The translations under genes were made by a program, and so were the position numbers. The notes under the pieces are model-generated. The model ran no database searches. It was not told where the DNA came from and worked only from the letters and a program-made list of their open reading frames with translations. Source: Rhynochetos jubatus (Eukaryota; Chordata; Aves; Eurypygiformes; Rhynochetidae). Taken from it: 64,000 bases of DNA. The DNA lies in NCBI GenBank assembly GCA_027574665.1, contig CM050651.1, positions 4,713,501-4,777,500 on the forward strand. Direction: 5' to 3'. Shown one piece after another: positions 39,421 through 49,800 of this stretch. Each line of letters opens with the position of its first letter. Positions within the stretch are counted from its first letter, which is position 1.

Positions 39421-40123
39421 AAGCAGCAGTGAAGTCAATTATTGTGTGTAAATTCGTCCACAGGCTTAGGAATTTTGTTCAGGAGTTTTTATCGTGTAAC
39501 AGAAACGGCCCACCAAAGTATTCAGATTCAGTTTCAGCTTATACATTCCTTTTGGAAGATTTTGATTAATTTTCTTCCGTAACTTCAGTAAATCGGTTAA
39601 ATTTGATACAGGAGGAAAAGCAAATAAAATCTTTCTGTACACATTTTAGACTAGGATTCAAGGTATCTGTGCTCAAGCAGCTGAAGAGGGAACAAGAAAT
39701 AATCCTCTTTATACTGCTTCACAAAGACGTTTCATAATAGCAGTTTTCCCCAGGAGCAAATTAGCTGAAAAAGGGACAGGGCCATAGTTCACATGGGGAG
39801 TGTGCATAATGGAGTTGCCACCTCACGGTACTCTGAAAAGGCTCTTAGGAACCGGGTTTTTACGAGTGCTTTTCCTGTGGTAATGTGAATCAGCACTATT
39901 TTCCTGTACAATACTATCATATGAAGCCACAGTTCAGCCAACTTAACTTTGAAGAACAGAGAATTGCAGATTCAATGTTTGCTTCATCAAAAGCTCTCCC
40001 GCACAGGCCGTAATTTTCTCCTAAGGATATGTAATACCAGCCTAACATCTGCAGGAAGGAGCACTCTGCCTCCTGTAGACTAAATGCATATAATTTTTCC
40101 TTTTCTTCAGTTCTCCTGGCCAG

Positions 40124-40375
40124 AAAAACTACGACAATAAGGACTTTTCCCTGGTTAAATATCCCATGCGTTGTCTTCCTGACACATTGGACCTGAGATA
40201 TGTTTACACCATAAAGATCATAACTTCTTGTTACCGAAAAGCTGGTGGAATGGATCGAGAAACTGCGTATGACAAAGCAAAATCCAACGCTAAAGTTAAC
40301 GATCTCAATCCCTGTCATTACAAACAGGCACCTGGCAGAAGTATCCTCTTCACTTGTTATTGTTTTCAAAAGTGA
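40124..40375 (+). other. candidate second coding exon
   Basis: A pyrimidine-rich run TTTTTCCTTTTCTTCAG (AG at 40,109-40,110) is followed by a second AG at 40,122-40,123 (CTCCTGGCCAG). From 40,124 the plus frame in phase with the 39,285 exon is open for 83 codons to TGA at 40,373. The peptide begins KNYDNKDFSLVKYPMRCLPD and is rich in charged residues and tyrosine. The minus strand of the same triplet register is also open for 184 codons (39,917-40,471), the longest ORF in the window, which means that TTA, CTA and TCA triplets are scarce here. I recognise neither peptide. Possible internal donors are GTATCC (40,341) and GTGAAT (40,372). Confidence 0.2.
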
Positions 40376-42079
40376 ATCTCTAGCAGTTGCAATTAGAGGT
40401 GAAACGGAAATCAGAGGTTTTATGAATAATTTGCATAGAAAATTGTATTTCATTATATGGAAATGTGACATGCACCACTGCTGGCAACAAGTTTTAATGC
40501 TGCTGGGTACGATTTCCTTCGACTTCCATCTGCCCTCTCAGGGACAGTCCCATATTCCCCCTGTTACTATATTAAGTTTCTTTGACATACATCTTCACAC
40601 CATTCATCGCTTCAATCCCCTCCACGGTTTCTGCCTCCATTCATGGTGACTTGTTTTTTTGAGAGGGAGAGAAAAGCAGCATTTATGCTTCCTTAACAAT
40701 AACATGTTAAGATCCGTTAGCCGTCATTTAGTCAGTTCAGCATGCATTTAGCTAACCCAGCACCTGAAGATCTCTCTTCCTACTCCCTTGGTATTGTTAA
40801 TTATGTCTTGTCTTTTCCATCAGTTCATTAATATACGTACTGTGCATTGTCTCCATCCATTTTGTATGTGAAGACTGTGAGCATATCGGTAACATCCTGA
40901 CAATTATAGAAATAAAAATAGCTAAAAAATAGTTTTTAGTTGTTATTTTGTAACACACAATCTTTTCCCATCAGAATGGAATTCACAATATAGGGCATGA
41001 AAACTCGCAGAATATTTACTTTGCAAAATCTGCCTCAAAGAATGAGAGTCAAGCTGACCCTTTTAACTTCTCAACACATGCTGAATGGTAGTGTTTGGGA
41101 AGGAATCAAACTACTCACCAAATACACTGTTTTCAGAAGGAAAGCAATTTCTTTTTCCACATGTTCTCAATGATCTTGAACTGTAAAGGAAAATGGACTC
41201 CGTTCCTGCAGTAGTATTTCATGCATTCGTTTTGATCATCCAACACTCTGCATCTGTTATCAGCTGTCCGACACACTATGTACAAATGTTGAAACATTAA
41301 AGCATCATACCATCTCAAGCCTATCAATCTCAATCAGGTTTAAAAGATCTAAGTTATAACTTCAGATAGGACAGTAAATTATTAATATTGGCACCCAAAA
41401 TTACCTCATTATACATTTCAAAATGCATGAAGAAATATTTGTAATGTAAATTACATCACTAAGTCTTATGCCAGTGATCCGAGAAGCTCTAAGGAAGGAC
41501 TGACTGCTCCACAGTTAAGCCAATCTCAGTTTTCTTGTTTCTTCTCTCAAATTTCCTGAACTTTAAGAGAAAAATGCTAAAAGAAACCAAGTAAATAAAC
41601 AGCAAATTAAATCCTTCCTAATCCCTTGAATAGATAAAGAAGATATCTCAGACTGTATTATAAATGTGACTGGAGAATGACATTGGCTTTTGTGCTGAAA
41701 ATTATTGATACTTTTTTTTTAAATTTTATTTTAAGAGATAAGTCCTAAGGCTGTTCCTGGAAGAATATCATTAATGGTATTAATGATCTCCCTACTCCAC
41801 TAATTTCCCTTTCAACAAAAGCTACTGGAGTCTCCAATTTTTTACCTGTAATGAAGTTCTTGCCATAACAACCTTTTTCTTCAGGTTAACTAATAATTTA
41901 TCGTTTAGTTACAAAATTAGAAACTTTGCTAAGGTCAGAATAAATGGCATCTACAGCACTTTATTTAGTAAACCAGTCACCATTACAGAAAGATGCCATT
42001 TCACAAACTTATGGAGAATTTTATCTCACTTTCCTTTTACTGTAAAAAGCTGTAAAGCTTTGCATTCTTTTGAGGTCAG
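40376..42079. other. noncoding DNA, nothing recognised
   Basis: AT-rich sequence with short ORFs only. It contains the first copy of a 21-base direct repeat (41,997-42,017), entered separately. Confidence 0.5.
41997..42017 (+). repeat. copy A of a 21-base exact direct repeat
   Basis: CATTTCACAAACTTATGGAG followed by A is identical here and at 46,202-46,222, in the same orientation and 4.2 kb apart. Flanks are only weakly similar. An exact 21-base match is not expected by chance in 64 kb, so both are probably pieces of one unnamed repeat or a local duplication. Confidence 0.85.
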
Positions 42080-42717
42080 GGTTAAAAACCAGCAGCTGGC
42101 TGGACTGTGCTTTCTCCTTTCTGTAAATAGAGAAATTGATTCTTTTTATTAAAAGTTCTTGTTATAACATCTATAATTTTATGTTATGGTTATCTAGAGC
42201 TTTGAACATAGTTTAGACCTACGCTGGATACTGTTGCAGTACTCTTTCCATTAGCCATCACACTTTAGCTAATAGTCAATATTGCTCTTTCATTTTAAAC
42301 ATTTTATTTAGTACATTTATTATCTTAAACCTCTTTTTGTTATTACAAAGAAATTAGCACTTCTTTCCTGGTTCTTTTATTAGACAAAGTAACTTTAGTA
42401 CTTGTTATATACTGTTTTGCTAGACTGACTTTTTGCAGTTCTTAATTTCTCTCTGAACCACGTAAGATTGTTTGGCTAGTTACTTTCTTGAACCATTTTG
42501 AAATGTTTTCTGTTTTCTTCTACTATTCTTTTACTTTACCTACTTACGGTTTGTGGCATTTGCCCTGGATTTGGGATTTTTACATCTTTGACTGAAATTT
42601 GATTCCAACCTCCTCTATCTTTGAACCTTTGACAAATTCAGTTCAGCTGGCTTCCCTGAACACATCTTCTGTTTTCTGATAGGTTGCCTCTTTGACGAGG
42701 AAAATGTTTTAAGACCT
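42080..42717 (-). mobile_element. T-rich stretch, possible ancient LINE remnant
   Basis: Like 32.3-34.0 kb, the plus strand is strongly T-rich over 0.6 kb, ending sharply at solo LTR 2. This suggests an A-rich LINE in antisense into which the retrovirus inserted. No domain could be placed with confidence. Confidence 0.22.
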
Positions 42718-43261
42718 TGTTGTGGGTTAATCCTGGTGGGCAGCTGGCTCACTCCCTCACAGCGGGATGGGGGACAGAATGGGAAGGGCGAATGTGAGAA
42801 AAAGTGGCTTTTTAATAGGTAAAGCAGATGCTGCATGCACAAGTAAAGCAAAACAAGGAATTCATTCACTACTTCCCATTGGCAGGCAGGTGTTGAGCCA
42901 TCCCGAGGAAAGCACGGCTCCGTCATGCCTAGCAGTTACTTAGATCAACACCATAACATCAAATGTCTCCCTGCTTCCCCCTTCTCCCAGCTTTTATTGA
43001 TAAGCATGACATCATATGGTATGGAATATCCCTTTGGTCGGTTGGGGTCAACAGTCCTGGCTGTGTCCCCTCCCAACTTCTTGTGCACCCCCAGCCTGCT
43101 CGATGGTGGGGCAGCATGCGAAACAAAAGACGTAGATGCTGTGCAAGCTGCTGCTCAGAAATAGCTAAAACAATCCTTATTACAACACTGCTTTGCTCTC
43201 ATACCCAAAACATCCAGCTACCATGAAGAAAATTAATTCCATCCCAGCCAGAACCAGTACA
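42718..43261 (-). mobile_element. solo LTR 2 of an avian endogenous retrovirus
   Basis: On the minus strand the element starts TGTACTGGTTCTGGCTGGGA and ends ...GGATTAACCCACAACA. It shares the U3 block (GGGATATTCCATACCATATG then ATGTCATGC) and the C-rich/GAGTGAG tail with LTR 1, but its middle is different: CAATAAAAGCTGGGAGAAGG, then a segment with GGAGCCGTGCTTTCC and GAATTCCTTGTTTTGC. I know this second subfamily as common in modern birds. No internal retroviral sequence is adjacent, so it is a solo LTR. The flanking bases GACCT (42,713-42,717) and CACCT (43,262-43,266) could be a 5-base target duplication with one change, the length usual for ERVL. Confidence 0.85.
42992..42998 (-). promoter_or_regulatory. 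AT-rich core-promoter word of solo LTR 2
   Basis: On the minus strand AATAAAA lies just downstream of the shared CATATG and TGATGTCA block, in the place where LTR 1 has TATAAA. It could serve as the TATA element, and it also contains an AATAAA polyadenylation word. Confidence 0.4.
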
Positions 43262-45871
43262 CACCTGTTTAATCTTACAATTCATTCTAAACCAAATCAA
43301 CGCGGCTTTCCCTTAGAATTCTTTTCACGCAACTAGCATCTTCACAGCCAATCTTTATTACGTTACCAAAACCCTTTAGTGTTAATTTGCTGTGGATAAA
43401 AACATGCAGCATTACATGGACATCAAGCCACTGTAAGATTAATAGCATGTCAGTCTTATTCACATAATCTAACAAACAGAATCCACCATAGGTTTCTACA
43501 CAAGAACAAAAACTTCTTAAAAAAAAATTCTGAATGAAATCACATGCAAAGTAACATTTCTAACATGAATGCCAAAAAGAAGAACCCAAACTCAAGGAGT
43601 TTTGTAATTTAACAAAATACAGAGTTTTTGAGGAGTAGAAACTCACTCCAGTTATAACTGGTGGGAACTCTGGATAACAAGAACTCTACAAATTAAATTG
43701 TTGGTGGGTTCTGCTCCTTCCCTTTGTCAAGTGCCATTTGAATAATTATAATTACATCCCTTGCAATAATGTATAGATGTATTTATGTATATGTGCACAT
43801 ACACACAGATTATAATCCTAAATTTGGAAGGATGCTGATAAACTTTCAGGAGTATTTGGTGGTGTTGACATTGGTGAGGAGTTTGGGTATTACTTCACCA
43901 GTTTCAAATGGATCTGTCTCGTAACTGTAGCATGCTGGGAATGCAAAGACACGTGCACTGTGAACCAGCTAACAGCAGAGCTTCAAGGGGCTCTGGTGGA
44001 GAGCATTAGATCTCCCGTGTGTACAATTTTTTACAAATTCCCATTTACCTAGTGTTGCTAAGCCAGTTACCTGCAGTACCAGGGGTCGGTTACAGTGAGC
44101 CTGTGCAGGAGTGCTCCATTTCAGAGTACACCCTGGGTTAGACTGATGGTTTGAGCAGAATCACTAGATTTCTAGTCCAAGGAATATATATAGCCTTAGA
44201 GGCAAAGGCAAGAACAGCAGGAATGGGAAAGCATAACGTAAACCCACATGCTGCTGTGATTCAAAGTCAGAACACAGCAGTTTCATTCTTGATTTCTCTT
44301 TCCTTCTGAAACTGTGATGCTGCAGTCTTTAAAAACTAAGACAATACAGGGACTCCATAATAAGGATGAAGTCTAACTAACAGCTTTAAATGGATGTAAA
44401 AAAAAAAAAAAAAAAAAAAAAGCAATGTAGGCATCAGTGTGTTTGATGTGTGTCATCTTTCCATTTTAACAATTAAAATGACTTTTGAAGCCCTTTGGCA
44501 TTTAACTTAAGCCCACAGAGTACGAAATTGTGCCATCCCTTGCAGATAGGCCCATATTTAACATAAACAAGATTGTAAGGATCAACAGGCTTAAAAAAAA
44601 AGGTAATTTAAGTTTTGAAATATATAAACTTAATTCTCTATTTCAGAGCTTGCAAAAGGTATGATGTCTTTTTTAGCTGCGTAATCAGGGGTTGCTTGGT
44701 GTTTGTTAACATCTTTTTACATAAACATAAGCTAGGAGACAGCGTAACTGTTTTTTAACATGCGAAAACACATGAACAGAATCCCCACATTCTGTACTAA
44801 AAGAGTTCTGTCTAATATGCTGTCTGAAGGATTCCCCACCAGAAATATTTGCCTATTAAAACGTGGTATTCCTAACACTGTGTTAACACCAATAATTATT
44901 CTGACATCTTTGCACTCAAATAGCTTATGTTCATGTGTCCTAAATATGTGACAATTCAGAAGGCATGACGTTAAGATTTTCATTTGAGCATGACAATTCA
45001 GAGGAATTTAACAGAATGGACCTTGAAGGTTTTCAAAAAACATTACATTATGAAGATATACCAGCAATTATTACAAAATAGACAATGCAACTATTCCAGT
45101 TGTACATTGTAATCTTTAGTACTATTTGCTAGTAAAACATTCAGAGTCTGAATTTCCTAAAAAGGCACTAGATATAACAAACAAATTGTTGATTGCATTT
45201 CAACAGCAACAGTATAAGTATGCATCTGTTAGCCATCATTGGTAACTGACATTATTCTGCCATTTCCTTTTGACAGAAAGTTGTATTGTAAACCATGTGC
45301 AAACCAAAAATACATCTTTGCATCCTTGCTACATACAGAATGAGATTTTCAATAGGAGAAAAAAAAAAGTAACATGAAATTATACAACTGTTTAATCTCA
45401 CACGCACATGCCTGCACACACACACTGACGCAAATCAACTTCTTACTTTGCTTCCTAACCGCTTTACTATCTAGCGTTGTATTTTACCAGTGGTAGCAGC
45501 AATGTACTAAATCAGATTTAGCTAACAGGTGCTCTCCAGGCTGTGGACAATTACATCATAAAAATGTATTACAGTGCTCACTCTTGGGAGTAAAGACTTT
45601 TGCTATAATAGTGAAATGTATTATATGAAGTGGAATTTCTAATGGACTTCAACAGAGCTGGCGAGTGGAATGCATACTGATACATCAGGGGTAGCGCCAC
45701 AGAAGAAAACCTCATAGGAAGGAGGTAATTTACTTCGGAGAATCACTTATGCTTTCCACTGCATATATTTACAACAATAAATCAATTGGACAACATGTTT
45801 CCAGTTTGCATTTGCAATCAGCATTTTTAACTGTTAACATTGTGGATTTTTTTTATTTTTTCATTATGCAG
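43262..45871. other. noncoding DNA with a poly(A) tract
   Basis: ORFs are short and unassigned. There is a 24-base A tract at 44,398-44,421 and short CA-rich runs near 45,410-45,430. No other element was recognised. Confidence 0.55.
44398..44421. repeat. 24-base poly(A) tract
   Basis: Twenty-four uninterrupted A follow TGGATGT. It could be the tail of a retroposed RNA on the plus strand, but the preceding few hundred bases are not a recognised gene or LINE. Confidence 0.93.
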
Positions 45872-46042
45872 TTCCATTATCCACTCATACTTCCAAAAAA
45901 TGAGAAAATGGAGGAACACACAGAGCTGGCAGATTTAAATGGCTCTGAGAAAAGTACTTCAACATCAAAAACGATCAAGAGCAAATTGTTTATAAAACCT
46001 TTGCTTTCACCACCTTCACTAACAAATAGTATTAGTAAATGA
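45872..46042 (+). other. exon-like ORF after a near-ideal acceptor (weak candidate)
   Basis: A possible branch point (CTGTTAAC), a T-rich tract and TTCATTATGCAG (AG at 45,870-45,871) precede 56 open codons and a TGA. The peptide is hydrophilic in the middle, with Glu/Lys/Ser/Thr-rich stretches and a Pro/Ser-rich end (KPLLSPPSLTNSISK), like the tail of a protein. Only this phase is open. I do not recognise it, no AATAAA follows within 200 bases, and no upstream exon was found. Chance remains a good explanation. Confidence 0.15.
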
Positions 46043-46201
46043 GTCATGTAAAACCACTTAAAGTTAATTCTGGAAAGGAGGAGAAGAATTTCCTTGCAAA
46101 TTCATATTTTATTAAGAGCGTTCTTTTTAGCCAAGTTATCATGTTAAGGAGCACAGAGTTTGGATTGTTTTTAAACCAAATGCTACGAATGAGTAAAGTG
46201 G

Positions 46202-46222
46202 CATTTCACAAACTTATGGAGA
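46202..46222 (+). repeat. copy B of a 21-base exact direct repeat
   Basis: It is identical to 41,997-42,017 (core ATTTCACAAACTTATGGAGA). It ends 31 bases before the octamer tail of the CR1 copy that starts at about 46,254. Confidence 0.85.
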
Positions 46223-46253
46223 TCAGCAGCATTAGTTCCCTTGCTGAGATTTA

Positions 46254-46825
46254 TTCATAGAATCATAGAATGCTTTTTTGGTTGGAAGAGGCCTTAAAGA
46301 TCATCTAGTTCTAACCGCCCTGACATGGGTAGGGACACTAGGTCAGGTTGCTCAAAGCCTCGTCCAACCTGGCCACTTCCAGGGATGGGGCATCCACAAC
46401 TCCTACCCTCCAGGGCTTCATCCCACGGAACTCTGCTAAGCAGATCCCTGAAGAGGCCAAAGTCTGCCATTGCCACTCCAGGGTAGTGAGCTGGCTGTGC
46501 ACCCTCCTTGCTGCCTTAAAGACCTCAAACGCCACCGTTTTGTGGTCACTGCAGCCAAGGCTGCCCTTGAGCTTCACATTCCCCACCAGCCCCTACCTGC
46601 TGGGGAGAACAATGTGCAGCATAGCACCTCTCCCTGTTGGCTCCTCTATCACTTGGAGAAGGAAGTTGTCATCAATGCATTCCAGGAACCTCCTGGCTTG
46701 CTTGTGCCCTGCCGTATTTTCCCTCCAGGAGATATCGGGATGGTGGCAGTCCCCCATGAGGAACAGGGGGTGTGAATGTGAGACTGCTCCTATCTGTCTA
46801 TAGAGGGCCTCATCTGCTTGGTTTT
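46254..46825 (-). mobile_element. rearranged CR1 LINE: endonuclease region fused to 3' end
   Basis: On the minus strand the element ends in two CR1 octamers (ATTCTATG ATTCTATG), preceded by the usual 3' UTR (AGGCCTCTTCCAACCAAAAA) and the last 20 residues of ORF2 (VVDAPSLEVARLDEALSNLT then stop). Upstream of 46,400 there should be reverse-transcriptase sequence. Instead the endonuclease domain follows directly, from about 46,401 to 46,825: MGDCHHPDISW, RRFLECIDDNFLLQVIEEPT, LKGSLGCSDH and DFGLFRDLLSRVPWDEALEG. The whole RT is absent. The copy is dead: a TAG interrupts the endonuclease (46,593-46,595), there is a frameshift near 46,470, and the catalytic Asn of the usual GDFN motif is His. SDH is kept. 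Confidence 0.88.
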
Positions 46826-49800
46826 CCTGGTCAGGAAGGATTTATTCTCATTAGAAAAAGTTTTAAATACCTCACTTAAACAATATTTTTTATATTCTCC
46901 TCTTTTGAAAATACACAGAATTTTTGTAACTAAAGTGATTAGTTTTAGCATGCTTAATTGCCTTTTCCTTGCTTTTCTACTACGTCACGCTTTGTACATA
47001 ACTGCATTAAAAAAACTGCATTAAAACTTAAATTTGAATTGATCTAAAAAGTTAGATCTTGTGTCAAAAGGTAGCTCAAACCCATCTTCCAATAGACCTC
47101 AACAGAGTATCTCCTCAGCAGAACTGTTACTGTAGCTAAGGTCATCTCCCATGTCCCTCTCTAAATCCTCAGCTCATTGTATGCACTTTACATCCGTTTT
47201 TCCATATTTGGATCCTATTATGTCTTTTGTGTTGTATTCATTCATAATTTTTTATTCCATCTAATGCTTATCTGTTGCATTGGACTGTTCACAGACACGA
47301 AGGGGCTAGCAATGTCTTCTTTGGTTTTATTGCAGGTGCTTCACAAATACCCTTTTATGCCCAATGGTACATAAGTTTAAGCAAGTTCAGCCATTTCATT
47401 TTGTCAAGGACTTACCCAAGACTCACACAACCTTGTGTGATACAGAAGTAATGCAACACCTGGTTTTCAGAAATATAATCCAAAGGTCAGGTAGGGAAGA
47501 TGAGCTGTACAAGAGTATCAGTGTTCACAGTCTAGTCTCTCACACCACAATGCAAACAAGACAGAAATCCTCAAACTTGTGAGTGTGACCTACCTCCCAA
47601 GAGAGGACTGGTTGGTAGAAACATTTACACTCTTCTCAAATACGGAACATGTATTTGGCGTTTGATGTGTACTGCCAGCCTAAGTGATTTGACAAAAAAG
47701 TAAAAGGAGTAATGGCAGGTCGAAACCAGGCAGAACACCGACCCAAGATGACGGTCTCCCCAGCCCAGCACACCTTTTGGTGCACCCTCACGCCTGGTAG
47801 AGTTTAACCAGACCTGTTTCAAAGCTGTCTCGTTAGAAACCATCATTAAAGTATATTTTCAATTACGTGCAAGGAATTCCTGTTTGTTTTACAAAACCTG
47901 TGTACTTTTCCGCATTTGTAACACATCTGTGTGTTTATAGTAACCTCCACCTGGCTTTCCTATCAACCATCCCCAGTAGCTACATGGCTCGTATGCAGCA
48001 GGAGAAACAGACCCCCACCGACTGACATGGTCACGTACAGTTTGCTTTCACTCGGCAGTCGCCCGAGGAGCTACCGTTACAGTGAGCTGAAGCTTCCCGC
48101 TTCAGCTGGTGTTGTGGTAAGTGTTTTCCCTGAAATGGCACAATCATAATTTTTCAGGAAAGGCTTGAATCAGCAAAGGATTTTCTTGATTTATAAACCA
48201 TTTACCCCCACGTAATAGTTTGCAATATTCCAACTATCTCTGGATTCGTTAATAAGAGGCACGTTCAAAAGAAAACTAAAAAAAAAAAAACATCTTTAGT
48301 GTGCTTCAGGAGTCTTATTTTGCAGAATTTATTTGCTTGGCTTTATTGCCTGGGTGAGAATCTCATCATACCGCTTTACAGAAAAATCCCAAATTTCTAA
48401 ATGTGTGTGCTGGGTAGGTGGCAACACAGATGCTGCTAATTCAGTACAGACTTAGGAGTTTGGTTTTCTGACCTATGCATAACATTTTCTACCGCTAGCT
48501 CTTGTGGCAGTAAAAAGCTGGGTTAACATCAGTGAACTATGTTGATTAGCAGCAGCTGAAAACCTGTCCAGTCCTTTGGAAAGGAGTGAACCAATAGTCA
48601 CAAGAACATTTTAGGCAAAACACAAGGTGACATAAGCAGGAAAAAAACACCACAGCATTCTGTAAAACAATGTTCAAGTATATTACGTACTTCTCTACCT
48701 TCCTATTACTTCGTTATTTTTACCATTATTCTATTCATTCCCTTTATTAGCAAATTTCAATTCCTTATCACTTTTTAATGCTTACCATAATAAAAAAGTA
48801 ATTTTGAGAAGAGAATAAAGATAGAAAATGTCAAAGTTGCAGAAAACTGAAAACACTGTCAGAAAAGGAGCTGTTAGAGAGTTTTAATTACATTTTCTCT
48901 CTGCTGCTTTTTCTATAATGGCTTGAGTCTTTTTGTGAGAGCTGGGTATTTTTTCTGATGAAGTATTGGCTGTCTTAAAGTTATCAAGTACTGAATATGC
49001 TTTTCATTTCTACTTACTACATTTCATGCAGCCACATGCTAATCATCAGTTGGCACAAATTAAGAAAGGTCACTGCAATGGATAGGGACACTCCTTTGCA
49101 GTCTCTATGAGTTTCTGGAGAGGGGAAGGCATTATTCACCTGGAAATCTTCCTGCCTCCCAGAAATCAACCACTACTACAGTAGCACAGGGTAGCTGAAA
49201 ATTTTCTAATGGAAAAAAAATCTCTTTTACAATGCTGACTTACAGATTTATTTTTTTTAAAGGCACAAGAAACATATAATTTTCATCATTAATATTAGAC
49301 AGAGAAGGAAGTTTTCTGGCCTTCTTCCCTGATTCTTCCTGGCAGCTGGTTGGAGGCCACCTTTTGAAGGAAGCATGGAATCGCTCTCTTGATGATTTAT
49401 GGCTACAACCATTTCATAATGTTCTCCAGAAAAATATCCTAATTTTAATTTTTTTGTTATTATTCTCCAAATTGGGTACCTTCCATAATTTCTGTATTTA
49501 CCCACATTTATTCAATACTTACTTTCTGTACTGGAGATAGTTTTCACCTGTTTTGTCACGATAACCTCCCTAGTGATCTATTTATTAACCTTTAAATCAT
49601 AAATCATAACTGTATTTCGGTCTCTTTCTATGTTCAGGTCTCCTTATATCATTTTAAGACAAACTGTGTTATATGGCAATAGTTCTAACACTACTGATAC
49701 TGAAAATTAATGACAAAATGTAAAATATTTAGCAGTTGATAATAACTTCACCTAAAGTACATACATCATTTAAAAATTCAACTACCAGGGAGTTTGAAGG

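Noticed and set aside
39917-40471. 184-codon minus-strand ORF as a gene in its own right
   Set aside because: The peptide shows no family features. It shares triplet register with the plus-strand exon candidate, so it is more easily explained as its shadow or as chance.
42615-43226. Short ORFs across solo LTR 2 as genes
   Set aside because: They are translations of noncoding LTR sequence, and the minus-strand one also crosses the LTR/flank boundary.
34753-43261. The two LTRs as the ends of one provirus
   Set aside because: They face opposite directions, belong to different subfamilies, and the 7.4 kb between them has no gag, pol or env similarity.
46348-46803. 151-codon plus-strand ORF as a gene
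   Set aside because: It is the antisense of the CR1 endonuclease and 3' end. The minus-strand motifs explain the open frame.
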